Shown here one piece after another: positions 1 through 6,635 of a DNA stretch of 9,978 nucleotides. A program made the translations under genes and the position numbers. The notes below the pieces were generated by a model. That model searched no databases, was not told where the DNA came from, and was given only the letters and a program-made list of their open reading frames with translations. Position 1 is the stretch's first letter, and the number at the start of each line of letters is the position of its first letter. Origin of the DNA: Deltaproteobacteria bacterium (GTDB lineage Bacteria > Desulfobacterota > B13-G15 > RBG-16-54-18); the NCBI GenBank assembly GCA_003646745.1, contig QMLM01000038.1, positions 1-9,978 of the forward strand, in the 5' to 3' direction.

Positions 1-564
1 ATCCTAGAGGAGGTGGCACAGAGATATTTTCGCCTTAAGCCGCTGGTGATCGGCCCAGGGATCAAGACAGGGATGCCCATCTACTACGATAACCCAGCAG
101 AGGTAGGGGCAGATAGGATCGTCCACTCTGTAGCTGCCTATGATTAATATCGTCAAGAGCTGATCGTGGTAGATTAAGGCACCGCCACTACGTGCGACTA
201 CCTCTCTGCCAGAGGGGAGTATATGGGAGGGGCCATCGCTCCTGGGATAGGCATCTCTATGGAGGCCCTCTTTCAGCGGGCCTCAAAATTGCCCCGGGTG
301 GAGCTGCTCAAACCAAAGGGTGTCATCGGCAAAAATACGATATACAGTATGCAGGCTGGCATTTTTTACGGTTATGTGGGTTTAGTAGATGAGCTGGTCA
401 GCAGGATCCAGGAGGAAACCCATTCTAAACCCAAGGTGGTGGCCACAGGTGGATGGGCACGTTTGATCGCCTCGGAGTCTAAGACCATCCAAGAGGTGGA
501 CGAACTGCTCACCCTCAAAGGGCTAAAGATAATCTATCTGCGCAATATTACCAAAAGGAGATAA
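1..564 (+). pseudogene. coaX: Type III pantothenate kinase, 5'-truncated by window edge, two nonsense codons
   Basis: CoaX phosphorylates pantothenate in the cytoplasm, the first step of coenzyme A synthesis. Reading from base 1 gives family landmarks in order: IGPGIKTGMP, a substrate-region stretch ending NPAEVGADRIV, then VVD-x-GTATT, YMGGAIAPGI, SMQAGIFYGYVGLVD, VATGG and LTLKGL near the end. The frame is broken by TAA at 145-147 (where a charged residue normally follows AAYD/E) and by TAA at 175-177 (where Phe normally sits in VVDFGTATT). Positions usually conserved are also changed: ATGGLAPLIA reads ATGGWARLIA. The first part of the protein lies outside the window. An ATG at 223 could start a 113-residue C-terminal piece, but that lacks the N-terminal half and the GTATT motif. 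The two stops replace different amino-acid types, so codon reassignment is a poor explanation. I call it a pseudogene; sequencing error is the main alternative. Confidence -1.
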
Positions 565-607
565 GCCAGGCAGAAATTACTCAGCGTTCTATTAGATTTA
601 TTAGGTT

Positions 608-614
608 AAGGAGG
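608..614 (+). promoter_or_regulatory. Strong Shine-Dalgarno for the small membrane protein
   Basis: AAGGAGG lies 6 bases before the ATG at 621, a near-perfect match to the 16S anti-SD. It supports 621 as a real translation start even though the reading frame downstream is broken. Confidence 0.75.
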
Positions 615-620
615 CCAAAT

Positions 621-963
621 ATGAAATGGGTTAAGGGAGGGGTGAAGATATATGTTATTGTTTTTATTTTATTATTTATCTTCGCAATTTCAGCTGTTGT
701 TTTGACCCCCTTTATCTGCTCCGGAGGGGCGCCCGTTGGTCCTTTTCGGGGTGAGGACTGCATAAGGTTTAATCCCAATAGGCTGAAAGTTAAGAAAATC
801 AATAAACGTTGGCATATTGTAGAGGGAAATTACGACGTAATTGATTTCGGCCCCAAAAAAATCTGAGGCTTTGGCTGCGCTAGGTTTCATAAAATATTAT
901 GGATTTTCTCATATCTGTTTTGTCGGCAGACCTGGTCCAAGCTTCGAATATCCGCGAAAATGA
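621..963 (+). pseudogene. Small membrane-anchored protein with conserved C-terminal RWxIVxG...CFVGRPxPSFxY module, frameshifted
   Basis: The ATG-initiated frame ends at TGA 864-866 after 81 residues. It has a basic N-terminus, one hydrophobic segment (about residues 9-32), then EDCIRFNP, VKKINKRWHIVEG and VIDFG. The next frame, from about 862 to the TGA at 961-963, continues without a gap into EALAALGFIKYYGFSHICFVGRPGPSFEY. I recognise the two halves as one widespread bacterial module of unknown function, normally continuous as RWkIVdGsHwllDFG..EArkAl.iIk.YGf...CFVGRPdPSF.Y. The break falls at a run of seven A's (855-861); six A's would restore one frame and give about 113 residues. Loss of function, a sequencing indel, and slippage on the A-run are all possible. 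The module looks exposed on the far side of a membrane anchor. No biochemical function is known to me. Confidence 0.7.
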
Positions 964-997
964 CACTTTATAAGAGTTAGGACAATTTTAGGCAAAA

Positions 998-1909
998 TTA
1001 AGACATAAATCTTTGGTAAAATAGGCCGTATCTGAGGCCGTGGCAGCTGATACGAATCTTCTCCTTTCCCATCCTCTCCATAGAAGAGAGGATGATGATG
1101 GCCCCTGCCAAGATGATGTCGGCCCGCTCAGGGGGAAGGCCTTTGATTTTTTTTCTCGCCTCCAGGTCTTTTCTTTGCAGCTCTTTTACCAAATTTCTGC
1201 GCTCGTCAATGGACATTGGCAGTCCATGGATTTTTTGCCTGTTAAAACTTTCCTGTCCTAGATGGGCGCAGGCAAGGGTAACGGCCGTTCCTCCAATGCC
1301 TACCAGCTCTCCCTCTGCCGCCAGGGGAAGGTGGTGCAGGCTTTTCTCTATTTTTCCTTGAAGCCTCATGACCTCATCCTGTGAAGGTGGATCACTGTGT
1401 AGGAATTCCTCGGTTAGATTGACTGCCCCCAAGGGGAGGCTGAGGGGCTGCAGATGTTGATCTTCCCCTCGGCGGAAGATATATTCTGTACTTCCTCCTC
1501 CGACATCCATTACTAAGACATCACGGGGCATAGCCGGGTCCCTCTCGACCGCCAAAAAGGAGAGATAAGCCTCATCTTTTCCGGTGATAATCTGTGGGGA
1601 AATACCGCACTCTTTTTGGACTGCTTGGATAAACTGTTCAGCATCCGTTGCCAAGCGCAGGGCGTTAGTCCCCACGGCAGCGATCTTCTCAACCTCTTTC
1701 CGCTGGCAAAGGGAAATGAACCTCTTTAGGGCTGAGATAGTTTTTCGAACGCTGCAAGGATCGAGCCTACCTCCTCTTTGCAGTCCCTTCCCCAGACGGG
1801 TAGTTTCCTCAATATCCAGGACCACCTCCAAATTGCCCTCAGGTGTTATCTGCCCTATTAGTAGTAAGATAGTATTAGATCCGATATCTATGGTTGCGTA
1901 ACGCCTCAA
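998..1909 (-). CDS. Ppx/GppA-family exopolyphosphatase / guanosine pentaphosphate phosphatase, short form
   Basis: Members of this ASKHA-fold family remove terminal phosphate from polyphosphate or convert pppGpp to ppGpp in the cytoplasm. Visible motifs, numbered from the upstream TTG at 1915, are the phosphate-1 loop DIGSNT (10-15), VGTNALR (81-87), the catalytic-Glu region GKDEA (E115), the phosphate-2 loop DVGGGSTE (137-144) and the adenosine-type motif GIGGTAVTLA (about 213). At roughly 300 residues it is the short two-lobed form without the C-terminal HD-like domains of E. coli Ppx/GppA, so substrate preference cannot be read. Neither candidate start is ATG. TTG at 1907-1909 has AGAGAGG 6 bases upstream and gives MRRYATIDIGSNT, so I prefer it to TTG 1913-1915, which directly abuts that site. 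It lies just downstream of the DUF6485 gene, whose stop codon touches the ribosome site, implying cotranslation. Confidence 0.93.
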   Translation of the reverse strand: MRRYATIDIGSNTILLLIGQITPEGNLEVVLDIEETTRLGKGLQRGGRLDPCSVRKTISALKRFISLCQRKEVEKIAAVGTNALRLATDAEQFIQAVQKECGISPQIITGKDEAYLSFLAVERDPAMPRDVLVMDVGGGSTEYIFRRGEDQHLQPLSLPLGAVNLTEEFLHSDPPSQDEVMRLQGKIEKSLHHLPLAAEGELVGIGGTAVTLACAHLGQESFNRQKIHGLPMSIDERRNLVKELQRKDLEARKKIKGLPPERADIILAGAIIILSSMERMGKEKIRISCHGLRYGLFYQRFMS

Positions 1910-1920
1910 AAACAACCTCT

Positions 1921-2115
1921 CTATTTATAGCAGGCGATAAACCTCTCGATAGAGCGGTCAAAGGTCTTTTCAAACTCAGGCGGGAAGAGACACCCCGGTA
2001 ATTCCCCTCGGCTCCAATGATATCTGATACACTCACAACATTTCCCCTTTTTGTCACATGGCTCATAAGTGCAAGTACATCTTTTTTTATTCATCTCCAA
2101 GTTACACTCTATCAT
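1921..2115 (-). CDS. DUF6485 family small cysteine-rich protein
   Basis: This is a 64-residue protein with nine cysteines (4, 13, 15, 20, 26, 27, 29, 42, 62). The order CxCTYxPC then KGKCCECIRYH, GELPGC, FPPEFE and the ending TFDRSIERFI match the DUF6485 family. The clustered CxC, CxxxxC and CCxC motifs predict metal binding (Zn or Fe-S), but no function is established for the family. The start is the ATG at 2113-2115, preceded by GGAGGG at a normal 7-8 base spacing. It directly precedes the Ppx/GppA gene: TAG (1921-1923) is contiguous with that gene's AGAGAGG site, so the two are very probably translated from one message. The ABC ATPase gene ends 50 bases upstream on the same strand. Confidence 0.88.
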   Translation of the reverse strand: MIECNLEMNKKRCTCTYEPCDKKGKCCECIRYHWSRGELPGCLFPPEFEKTFDRSIERFIACYK

Positions 2116-2142
2116 TCTTTTCCCTCCTGCTGGCCAAATTTA

Positions 2143-2169
2143 AATTTATTAAATCTTGAGGGCTGTCAA
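2143..2169 (-). promoter_or_regulatory. Possible sigma70-type promoter for DUF6485-ppx
   Basis: On the minus strand a perfect TTGACA (2169-2164) overlaps the TGA stop of the ABC ATPase. It is followed after 15 bases by TAAATT (2148-2143), a 4/6 match to the -10 box, within an AT-rich tract. The spacer is short and the -10 weak. It may give the two downstream genes their own transcription, but read-through from the ABC operon is equally likely. Confidence 0.3.
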
Positions 2170-3224
2170 CCTGAATGGTCAATGAGGGTCTTTATCCACC
2201 TCAGTTTCAAGATCAAGTAGACCTCCTTACCCACCTCTAGGTCCATTTCCTCACCTATCTGTGTAGGTACTTCGGCCAAAAGGGTATGATCACCCACCTC
2301 CAGTTTTATCCTGGTGAGGGGTGGCGAAGGATCAATTTCTGTGATCACCCCCTTAAACCTGTTAAGATCTGGTCCAGGGGGCTTTTCCGCGGAGATATAG
2401 ATGTCACGAGGGGAGATGGCGATCTTGTTTACCTCAGTCCCTTCATAAGGGGCTATAATAGTGAGGCCACCGGTGTTTATCTCCATTAAACCTTGACCTA
2501 TTTCACGGCAATGTTTACAGGGCAGAATGTTCGGTGAGCCGATGAATTCTGAGACGTGCTCGTTTTGAGGGTTGAAAAATATCTCCTGTGGGGTCCCAAC
2601 CTGCTGTAGCGTTCCTTGGTATATTACAGCTATCCTATCCCCTAATTCCTCTGCCTCTCTTTGATTGTGGGTCACGTAAATAGTGGTTATTCCCAATTTG
2701 CTTTGGAGGCTTTTAAGCTCTATCCTTAGATATTTGGATGTCCTGAGGTCAAGGTTGCTAAGGGGTTCATCGAGGAGCAAGATCTGGGGCGAGGGGGCGA
2801 GGGCTCGGGCCAAGGCCACCTTTTGCCTTTCCCCCCCACTGAGGTCACGCGGAAAGCAATGGGCCAGATGCTCTATCCTCATCAGGCGAAGCAGTTCTTT
2901 TAGTCTTGTCATTATTTCAGCAGGGGGCCTTTTTTGTACCTTTAGGCCATAGGTGATATTGGCACTTACATCCAGATGAGGGAAGAGCGCAAGGTCTTGG
3001 AATAGATAACCTATGCCCCTTTGGTGAGGAGGAGTGTCATCGATAGGGGAGCCGTCCAAGAGAACTGACCCATTATATTCGGCCAGACCAGCAATGACAT
3101 TCAGCAAGGTGGTTTTCCCTGCTCCGGTAGGGCCCAGAAGGACCAACAACTCTCCATCCTCTATCCGTAGGTCGATATGACGACAGATAAAGTTTGTAAC
3201 TCCTCGTAGTTCGATACTGGGCAT
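2166..3224 (-). CDS. ABC transporter ATP-binding protein with C-terminal TOBE-like domain
   Basis: This is the ATPase of the importer encoded with the two upstream genes; it works as a dimer on the inner face of the membrane. Numbered from the first ATG (3227), the nucleotide-binding domain shows Walker A GPTGAGKTT (32-40), Q-loop Q77 in YLFQDLALFPH, signature LSGGE (129-133), Walker B ILLLDE (149-154), a D-loop at SNLD and H-loop H187. Residues from about 235 to the end form a TOBE-like extension typical of the molybdate/tungstate, polyamine and sugar (CUT1/MOI) ATPases. NitT/TauT ATPases such as SsuB, TauB and NrtD are usually about 255 residues without it. A CxxC pair (237/240) opens the extension. 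Two ATGs stand in tandem after GGAGG; the second (3222-3224) has the better 7-base spacing. The permease stop is 1-4 bases upstream, so the two are translationally coupled. Confidence 0.93.
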   Translation of the reverse strand: MPSIELRGVTNFICRHIDLRIEDGELLVLLGPTGAGKTTLLNVIAGLAEYNGSVLLDGSPIDDTPPHQRGIGYLFQDLALFPHLDVSANITYGLKVQKRPPAEIMTRLKELLRLMRIEHLAHCFPRDLSGGERQKVALARALAPSPQILLLDEPLSNLDLRTSKYLRIELKSLQSKLGITTIYVTHNQREAEELGDRIAVIYQGTLQQVGTPQEIFFNPQNEHVSEFIGSPNILPCKHCREIGQGLMEINTGGLTIIAPYEGTEVNKIAISPRDIYISAEKPPGPDLNRFKGVITEIDPSPPLTRIKLEVGDHTLLAEVPTQIGEEMDLEVGKEVYLILKLRWIKTLIDHSG

Positions 3225-3228
3225 CATT

Positions 3229-3984
3229 TTACCTCCACTTGGCAGTAAGCCTTTGCTCGAGATACAGGAAAACCCTTTCGAAGGTGAAGCACATCATTGA
3301 TAAAACCATCAGGCATACAATGATAATATCAATCCGGATGAGGCTTTCCGCCCGCATGAGCAGGGCACCTATCCCGGTGGGAATGGCAACCATTTCAGCC
3401 GCAATTATCACCCTCCAGGCCATTCCCGCCTCCAATCTCAATCCGGTGAAGATATTCGGAACAGCCAAAGGCAGGACCACAGAAGTCAGGATCTTAAATT
3501 CCGAAGCCCCGAGAGTTCTCGCTGCCTGGATGAGGTTTTTATCCACGCCCTTGATGCCGGCGACAGTATTATAGCAAACGGGGAAAAATGAACAGATAAA
3601 TATAATAGCAATCGGCAACATCTCATTTATCCCTATCCAGAGCATCAACAAGGGGAGCCAACCTAGGGCGGGGATGGGATATAATATGCTGATTATGGGA
3701 TTGAGGGCTTTATTAATCAACTCCTTCCAACCCATGAGTACTCCCACCAACAAGCCACCCAAACAACCAAGGGAGAAACCAACCAAGACTCGAAACAGAC
3801 TTCGCAAAAAGTTATCGAGTAACACACCATTGACTATTAGGGTATAAAATTCCTCAATCACGGCGGAGAAAGGGGGGAAAAATAACTGAGCCGGTATTAT
3901 ATTTAATCGGGCCCCCACTTCCCATGCGGCCAGAAACAGGGCCACAGGCAGTATTCCCCATCCTGGTCTAAATTTATTTGCCAT
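3229..3984 (-). CDS. ABC transporter permease, SsuC/TauC/NrtB (NitT/TauT) type
   Basis: This is a 251-residue inner-membrane permease of the BPD_transp_1 family, with about six hydrophobic segments beginning near residue 12 and ending near residue 235. The cytoplasmic coupling (EAA) loop is clear as AARTLGASEFKILTSVVLPLAVP, followed by the family pattern GLRLEAGMAWRVIIAAEM, characteristic of sulfonate/taurine/nitrate/thiamine-precursor importers. It probably forms a homodimer, since only one permease gene is present. The ATG at 3982-3984 lies inside the end of the binding-protein gene (11-base overlap) with GAGGT 6-7 bases upstream. The ATPase start follows 1-4 bases after its TAA. The substrate cannot be deduced from the permease. 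Confidence 0.94.
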   Translation of the reverse strand: MANKFRPGWGILPVALFLAAWEVGARLNIIPAQLFFPPFSAVIEEFYTLIVNGVLLDNFLRSLFRVLVGFSLGCLGGLLVGVLMGWKELINKALNPIISILYPIPALGWLPLLMLWIGINEMLPIAIIFICSFFPVCYNTVAGIKGVDKNLIQAARTLGASEFKILTSVVLPLAVPNIFTGLRLEAGMAWRVIIAAEMVAIPTGIGALLMRAESLIRIDIIIVCLMVLSMMCFTFERVFLYLEQRLTAKWR

Positions 3985-5014
3985 GCAGATACCTCAAATC
4001 CAGGATATCTTCAACTTTGAATACCCTTTTAATATAGCCCAACTCCGATATATAATTTATCGTATCCTGAATTATCCCTGGATCGAGATCAGTTGTATAG
4101 ACCAACCTGTTCATGGAGCGAGAGATGATCAAAGGGGTGATCTTTAACTTGACGGCAATCCTTGCTGCCTTGGCCGGGAGGATTTGCCTCCCTGTAATCG
4201 ATAGCTGTCGGGCCACAATCTCCGCTGCCTCATCTGGATGTTGATTAATCCAGTCTGTAGCCATTTTGGTAACCTTCACCAACTTTCTCACCACCTCTGG
4301 ATGGCCCTCTATTAGTCCCTGTTTAATTACCAAAACACTTCCTTGCATCCGGGGCCAGAGATCTTGGCTGGTAAGAAACATCTTGAACCCAGATCCCTCA
4401 GCCATGGTTGCCCATTGTTCGGGGAGAAAGGCTGCATCTAGTTGCCCTGTTTTAATGGCGAGGACCTGCTGGGGCGGGTTCATCCGCCGAACGTTGTTTA
4501 ATACCTTACCCTCATCGAGGTGATGCCTATCTATTGCCCTGTGCAGAAGCACATCCACCGCACCGCCTTCCCTCACACAGCCAAGGCGAATGGTGGGGTT
4601 CTCTAAGTCTCGGATCTTTTTTATCCTTTTGTAGTTGACCACCAAGCCATAGCCATACTTATGGGTCCCAGCCACTATTTTTATCGGAACCTTGGCATTG
4701 GCGTAGACATTTATTGCTGGAACCAAGCAAATATAGGCCACCTGGATATCCCCCCGGGCAAGGGCTGCCGCTAGGGCCATACCAGTTACATAGCTCTCAT
4801 AGGCTGTGAAGTTCAACCCCTGCTGCTCAAACCACCCCTTATTCTTGGCTACATAGGCGCAGGCTGCGTGGTCCATAAATTCCACCGCCATGCCTATCTT
4901 GATATCTTTGGTCTGTTTCGCCTCCTTCGCTTTAACAGTAAAAGGAACCATTCCTATTACTAACATGGCTAAAGTTGTAATTGAGACTGCGAAATACCTC
5001 GTAAATATATTCAT
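3974..5014 (-). CDS. NitT/TauT-type ABC transporter periplasmic substrate-binding protein
   Basis: The first 29 residues form a Sec signal peptide: a short basic start, a hydrophobic core around 8-26, and probable cleavage after VKA. There is no lipobox Cys, so the mature protein should be soluble in the periplasm. It then shows the SsuA/TauA/THI5-like pattern: IKIGMAVEFMDHAACAYVAKNKGWFEQQGL at the N-lobe start, TGMALAAALARGDIQVAYICLVPAI, the IRDLENPTIRLG hinge region, QVLAIKTGQLDAAFLPEQWATMA, and HPEVVRKLVKVTKMATDWINQHPDEAAEIVA. Length (346) is normal for the family, which covers sulfonate, nitrate, thiamine-precursor and other small ligands, so the ligand is open. It is first in the importer operon. 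The ATG at 5012-5014 has only a modest AGGG site upstream. Confidence 0.92.
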   Translation of the reverse strand: MNIFTRYFAVSITTLAMLVIGMVPFTVKAKEAKQTKDIKIGMAVEFMDHAACAYVAKNKGWFEQQGLNFTAYESYVTGMALAAALARGDIQVAYICLVPAINVYANAKVPIKIVAGTHKYGYGLVVNYKRIKKIRDLENPTIRLGCVREGGAVDVLLHRAIDRHHLDEGKVLNNVRRMNPPQQVLAIKTGQLDAAFLPEQWATMAEGSGFKMFLTSQDLWPRMQGSVLVIKQGLIEGHPEVVRKLVKVTKMATDWINQHPDEAAEIVARQLSITGRQILPAKAARIAVKLKITPLIISRSMNRLVYTTDLDPGIIQDTINYISELGYIKRVFKVEDILDLRYLHGK

Positions 5015-5169
5015 TTTTCCCTGCTTTTTTAGCTAACTTTAAAATTGGTTGCAGACTTAAATCTACCTTCGTTACTTTGATCTTCAGATATCCAAAATTA
5101 GAATATTCATGACAGAAATAATTCAAACTAAAAGAAGCTGTCAAGCTACTTTAACTCATTAGATAATCC
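5015..5169. other. AT-rich divergent intergenic region between the importer operon and dodecin
   Basis: No gene or recognisable riboswitch is seen. The minus strand should carry the importer promoter. A perfect TTGACA occurs at 5144-5139, but no good -10 box stands at the right distance (TTATTT at 17 bases is poor). The TPP riboswitch core was looked for, because thiamine precursors are possible ligands, and was not found. The 60-70-codon open frame across here on the minus strand has no ribosome site and overlaps the binding-protein start, so I do not call it. Confidence 0.5.
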
Positions 5170-5197
5170 TTGACAAATTGCCTCTCTGTTATATAGT
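5170..5197 (+). promoter_or_regulatory. Sigma70-type promoter for dodecin
   Basis: A perfect TTGACA (5170-5175) is followed after 16 bases by TATAGT (5192-5197, 5/6 match to TATAAT). Initiation would fall near 5204, leaving a leader of roughly 65 bases, purine-rich toward the gene, before the start at 5271. Confidence 0.55.
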
Positions 5198-5270
5198 TAC
5201 AACCTAGTTCTTCTCCTTAAATGGTATCCAAGACAGGGGAGGAGGGAAATAGGGAAAGGGGGTGAAGAGG

Positions 5271-5483
5271 ATGCCTGATGGGAGGGTTGCAAGGGTCACA
5301 GAGGTAATCGCGGGATCACCTAAGAGCTTCGATGATGCCATCCAAGTGGGGTTTAAGAGGGCGGTAAAGACCTTGAGGGGCATTACTGGTATGCGCATCT
5401 TGGAGTTCAGGGTGGCAGTGGAAAACGAAAAGATCGTTGAGTACCGCGTAAGGATGGAGGTCATTTTCGTCCTAGAGGATTAA
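5271..5483 (+). CDS. Dodecin family protein, lacking the usual flavin-stacking Trp
   Basis: Dodecins are about 70-residue beta-alpha-beta-beta proteins that assemble into hollow dodecamers, many of which store flavin. The pattern VARVTEVIAGSPKSFDDAIQ, then AVKTLRGITG, then KIVEYRVRMEVIFVLED covers the whole family length. I place the start at ATG 5271 (70 residues), because AAAGGGGGTGA at 5255-5265, a one-mismatch match to the extended Shine-Dalgarno, ends 5 bases upstream. A GTG at 5262 lies inside that site. Dodecins with flavin data carry a Trp after the helix (DWFEV or VWAEV), and many bacterial ones have GAWVKE; here the segment reads ITGMRILEF with no Trp, so flavin binding is doubtful. 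The gene has its own promoter and terminator and so appears monocistronic. Confidence 0.93.
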   Translation: MPDGRVARVTEVIAGSPKSFDDAIQVGFKRAVKTLRGITGMRILEFRVAVENEKIVEYRVRMEVIFVLED

Positions 5484-5509
5484 CAAGGGTATAAACCGTT
5501 AAAAAAGAG

Positions 5510-5543
5510 AAGGGGGCAGCTCGAGAAGAGACTGTCCCTTTTT
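5510..5543 (+). terminator. Rho-independent terminator after dodecin
   Basis: AAGGGGGCAG (5510-5519) pairs with CTGTCCCTTT (5532-5541) as a 10-bp stem with two G-U pairs and a 12-base loop. The descending arm runs straight into five T's (5539-5543). It starts 26 bases after the dodecin stop and ends 18 bases before the next gene, so some read-through into that gene is possible. Confidence 0.6.
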
Positions 5544-5561
5544 GCTGAAACTTTAAGGATT

Positions 5562-6635
5562 ATGACGAAGAGAACCTGTATCTATTTAATTTTGTTCTCT
5601 TTTTTTCTCATCGCCTCTTGCGCTAAGGTCACCTATATAGGAAAACTTCTCTGGGGGGAGACAAAGATACTATGGGGGAGCATGCCAATTCAGGAGGTCT
5701 TAGGTGATAAAGGGGTAAAAGACAGAGTGAAGAAGAGAATAAGGCTCGTTCAGGAAGTGAAGGAATTCGCGCATCAAAAGATGGGATTGAGCCTTAATGG
5801 CTGTTATGAGTCTTTTTATCGGGTAAAGGATGACACGCTAATCTATTTGGTGAGCGCCTGTCCCAAAGACAGCCTGCGCCCCTATAGCTGGCATTTTCCT
5901 ATAGTGGGAGAGGTGACCTATAAAGGCTTTTTTGACAAGAAGGATGCCTTAAAGGAGATAAAGAGACTCCAAAAAAGGGGATTGGATACCTGCCTCCAGA
6001 GGGCCATCGCTTTTAGCACTCTAGGGTGGTTGAGCGATCCCATCTATTCCACGATTTTAGAGAGACATCCGGTTATTATCATAAATACCATCATTCACGA
6101 GCTAGTCCATAACAACATCTTTTTCAAGGGAAAGACGGAATTTAACGAACAAATTGCCTCTTTTATCGGAGAAAAAGGCGCCCTAATGTTTATTGAGGAG
6201 AAATTTGGGGTCTCTTCTCCATATTATCAGCTTGCTCTGGATTTGGCTAAAGATGAGCAGCTCGTTGCCAGCTTCTTAGAAGAACTTTATGATGAATTGA
6301 AGGATCTATACTCACAGCAGATACCATTACAGGAGAAGATGAGAAGGAGGCAGCAGCTATTTGCGCAAGGGAAAAGGAAGTTTGCTGACCTTAAAAGTAT
6401 GTTGAAGACGGGCTGTTTCATGGATCTTGACAGGGAAGGATTTAACAATGCCTCAATCGTGGCCTATAAGCGCTATCTTATCACTCCTGATGGGCTTCTA
6501 CAGCAGGTGTATGAAGCATTAAACAGTAATATGAAGGACTTCATAAAATTTCTGCGAAGTATACGAAAGGAAAAGGCGCCTCACCTTTACTTAGAGAGAT
6601 GGCTTCGCGAAAGGCCTAGACCTACTTGCTATTGA
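5562..6635 (+). CDS. Predicted aminopeptidase-family lipoprotein (PF10023-like), zinc metallopeptidase motif
   Basis: This is a 357-residue lipoprotein. The N-terminus is a lipoprotein signal with hydrophobic core 7-18 and lipobox IASC, making Cys20 the acylated residue. Features of the putative-aminopeptidase family (PF10023, COG4324) follow: an N-terminal YIGKLLWGETKILWG segment typical of the family, VKEFAHQKMGLSLNGCYESFY, SWHFPIVGEVTYKGFF, and the zinc motif HELVH at 179-183 followed by FNEQIASFIGEKGA, where E196 is the probable third ligand. The C-terminal third is helical and charged. It probably acts in the periplasm; peptidase activity is inferred from the motif, not known for this protein. 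The only ribosome site is AAGGA 2 bases before ATG, unusually close, so translation may be weak. It follows the dodecin terminator, and its last 14 bases overlap the convergent thioesterase gene. Confidence 0.9.
   Translation: MTKRTCIYLILFSFFLIASCAKVTYIGKLLWGETKILWGSMPIQEVLGDKGVKDRVKKRIRLVQEVKEFAHQKMGLSLNGCYESFYRVKDDTLIYLVSACPKDSLRPYSWHFPIVGEVTYKGFFDKKDALKEIKRLQKRGLDTCLQRAIAFSTLGWLSDPIYSTILERHPVIIINTIIHELVHNNIFFKGKTEFNEQIASFIGEKGALMFIEEKFGVSSPYYQLALDLAKDEQLVASFLEELYDELKDLYSQQIPLQEKMRRRQQLFAQGKRKFADLKSMLKTGCFMDLDREGFNNASIVAYKRYLITPDGLLQQVYEALNSNMKDFIKFLRSIRKEKAPHLYLERWLRERPRPTCY

Noticed and set aside
145..177. TAA reassigned to an amino acid
   Set aside because: The two TAA codons replace residues of different types, and nearby intact genes (ABC permease, binding protein, TIM-barrel) use TAA as their natural stop.
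1875..2066. 63-codon minus-strand frame bridging the DUF6485 and Ppx genes
   Set aside because: It overlaps both real genes in another frame and lacks family features; the DUF6485 cysteine pattern settles the frame.
2136..2147. AAATTTAAATTT palindrome before DUF6485
   Set aside because: It is a low-complexity AT tract, expected by chance in an AT-rich intergenic spacer.
4932..5144. 70-codon open frame on the minus strand upstream of the binding protein
   Set aside because: It has no ribosome site, unremarkable composition and no family resemblance, and it overlaps the start and signal peptide of a clear gene in another frame.
5015..5169. TPP riboswitch ahead of the importer
   Set aside because: Considered because NitT/TauT-like importers can carry thiamine precursors, but neither the CUGAGA element nor the conserved second half of the TPP core is present.
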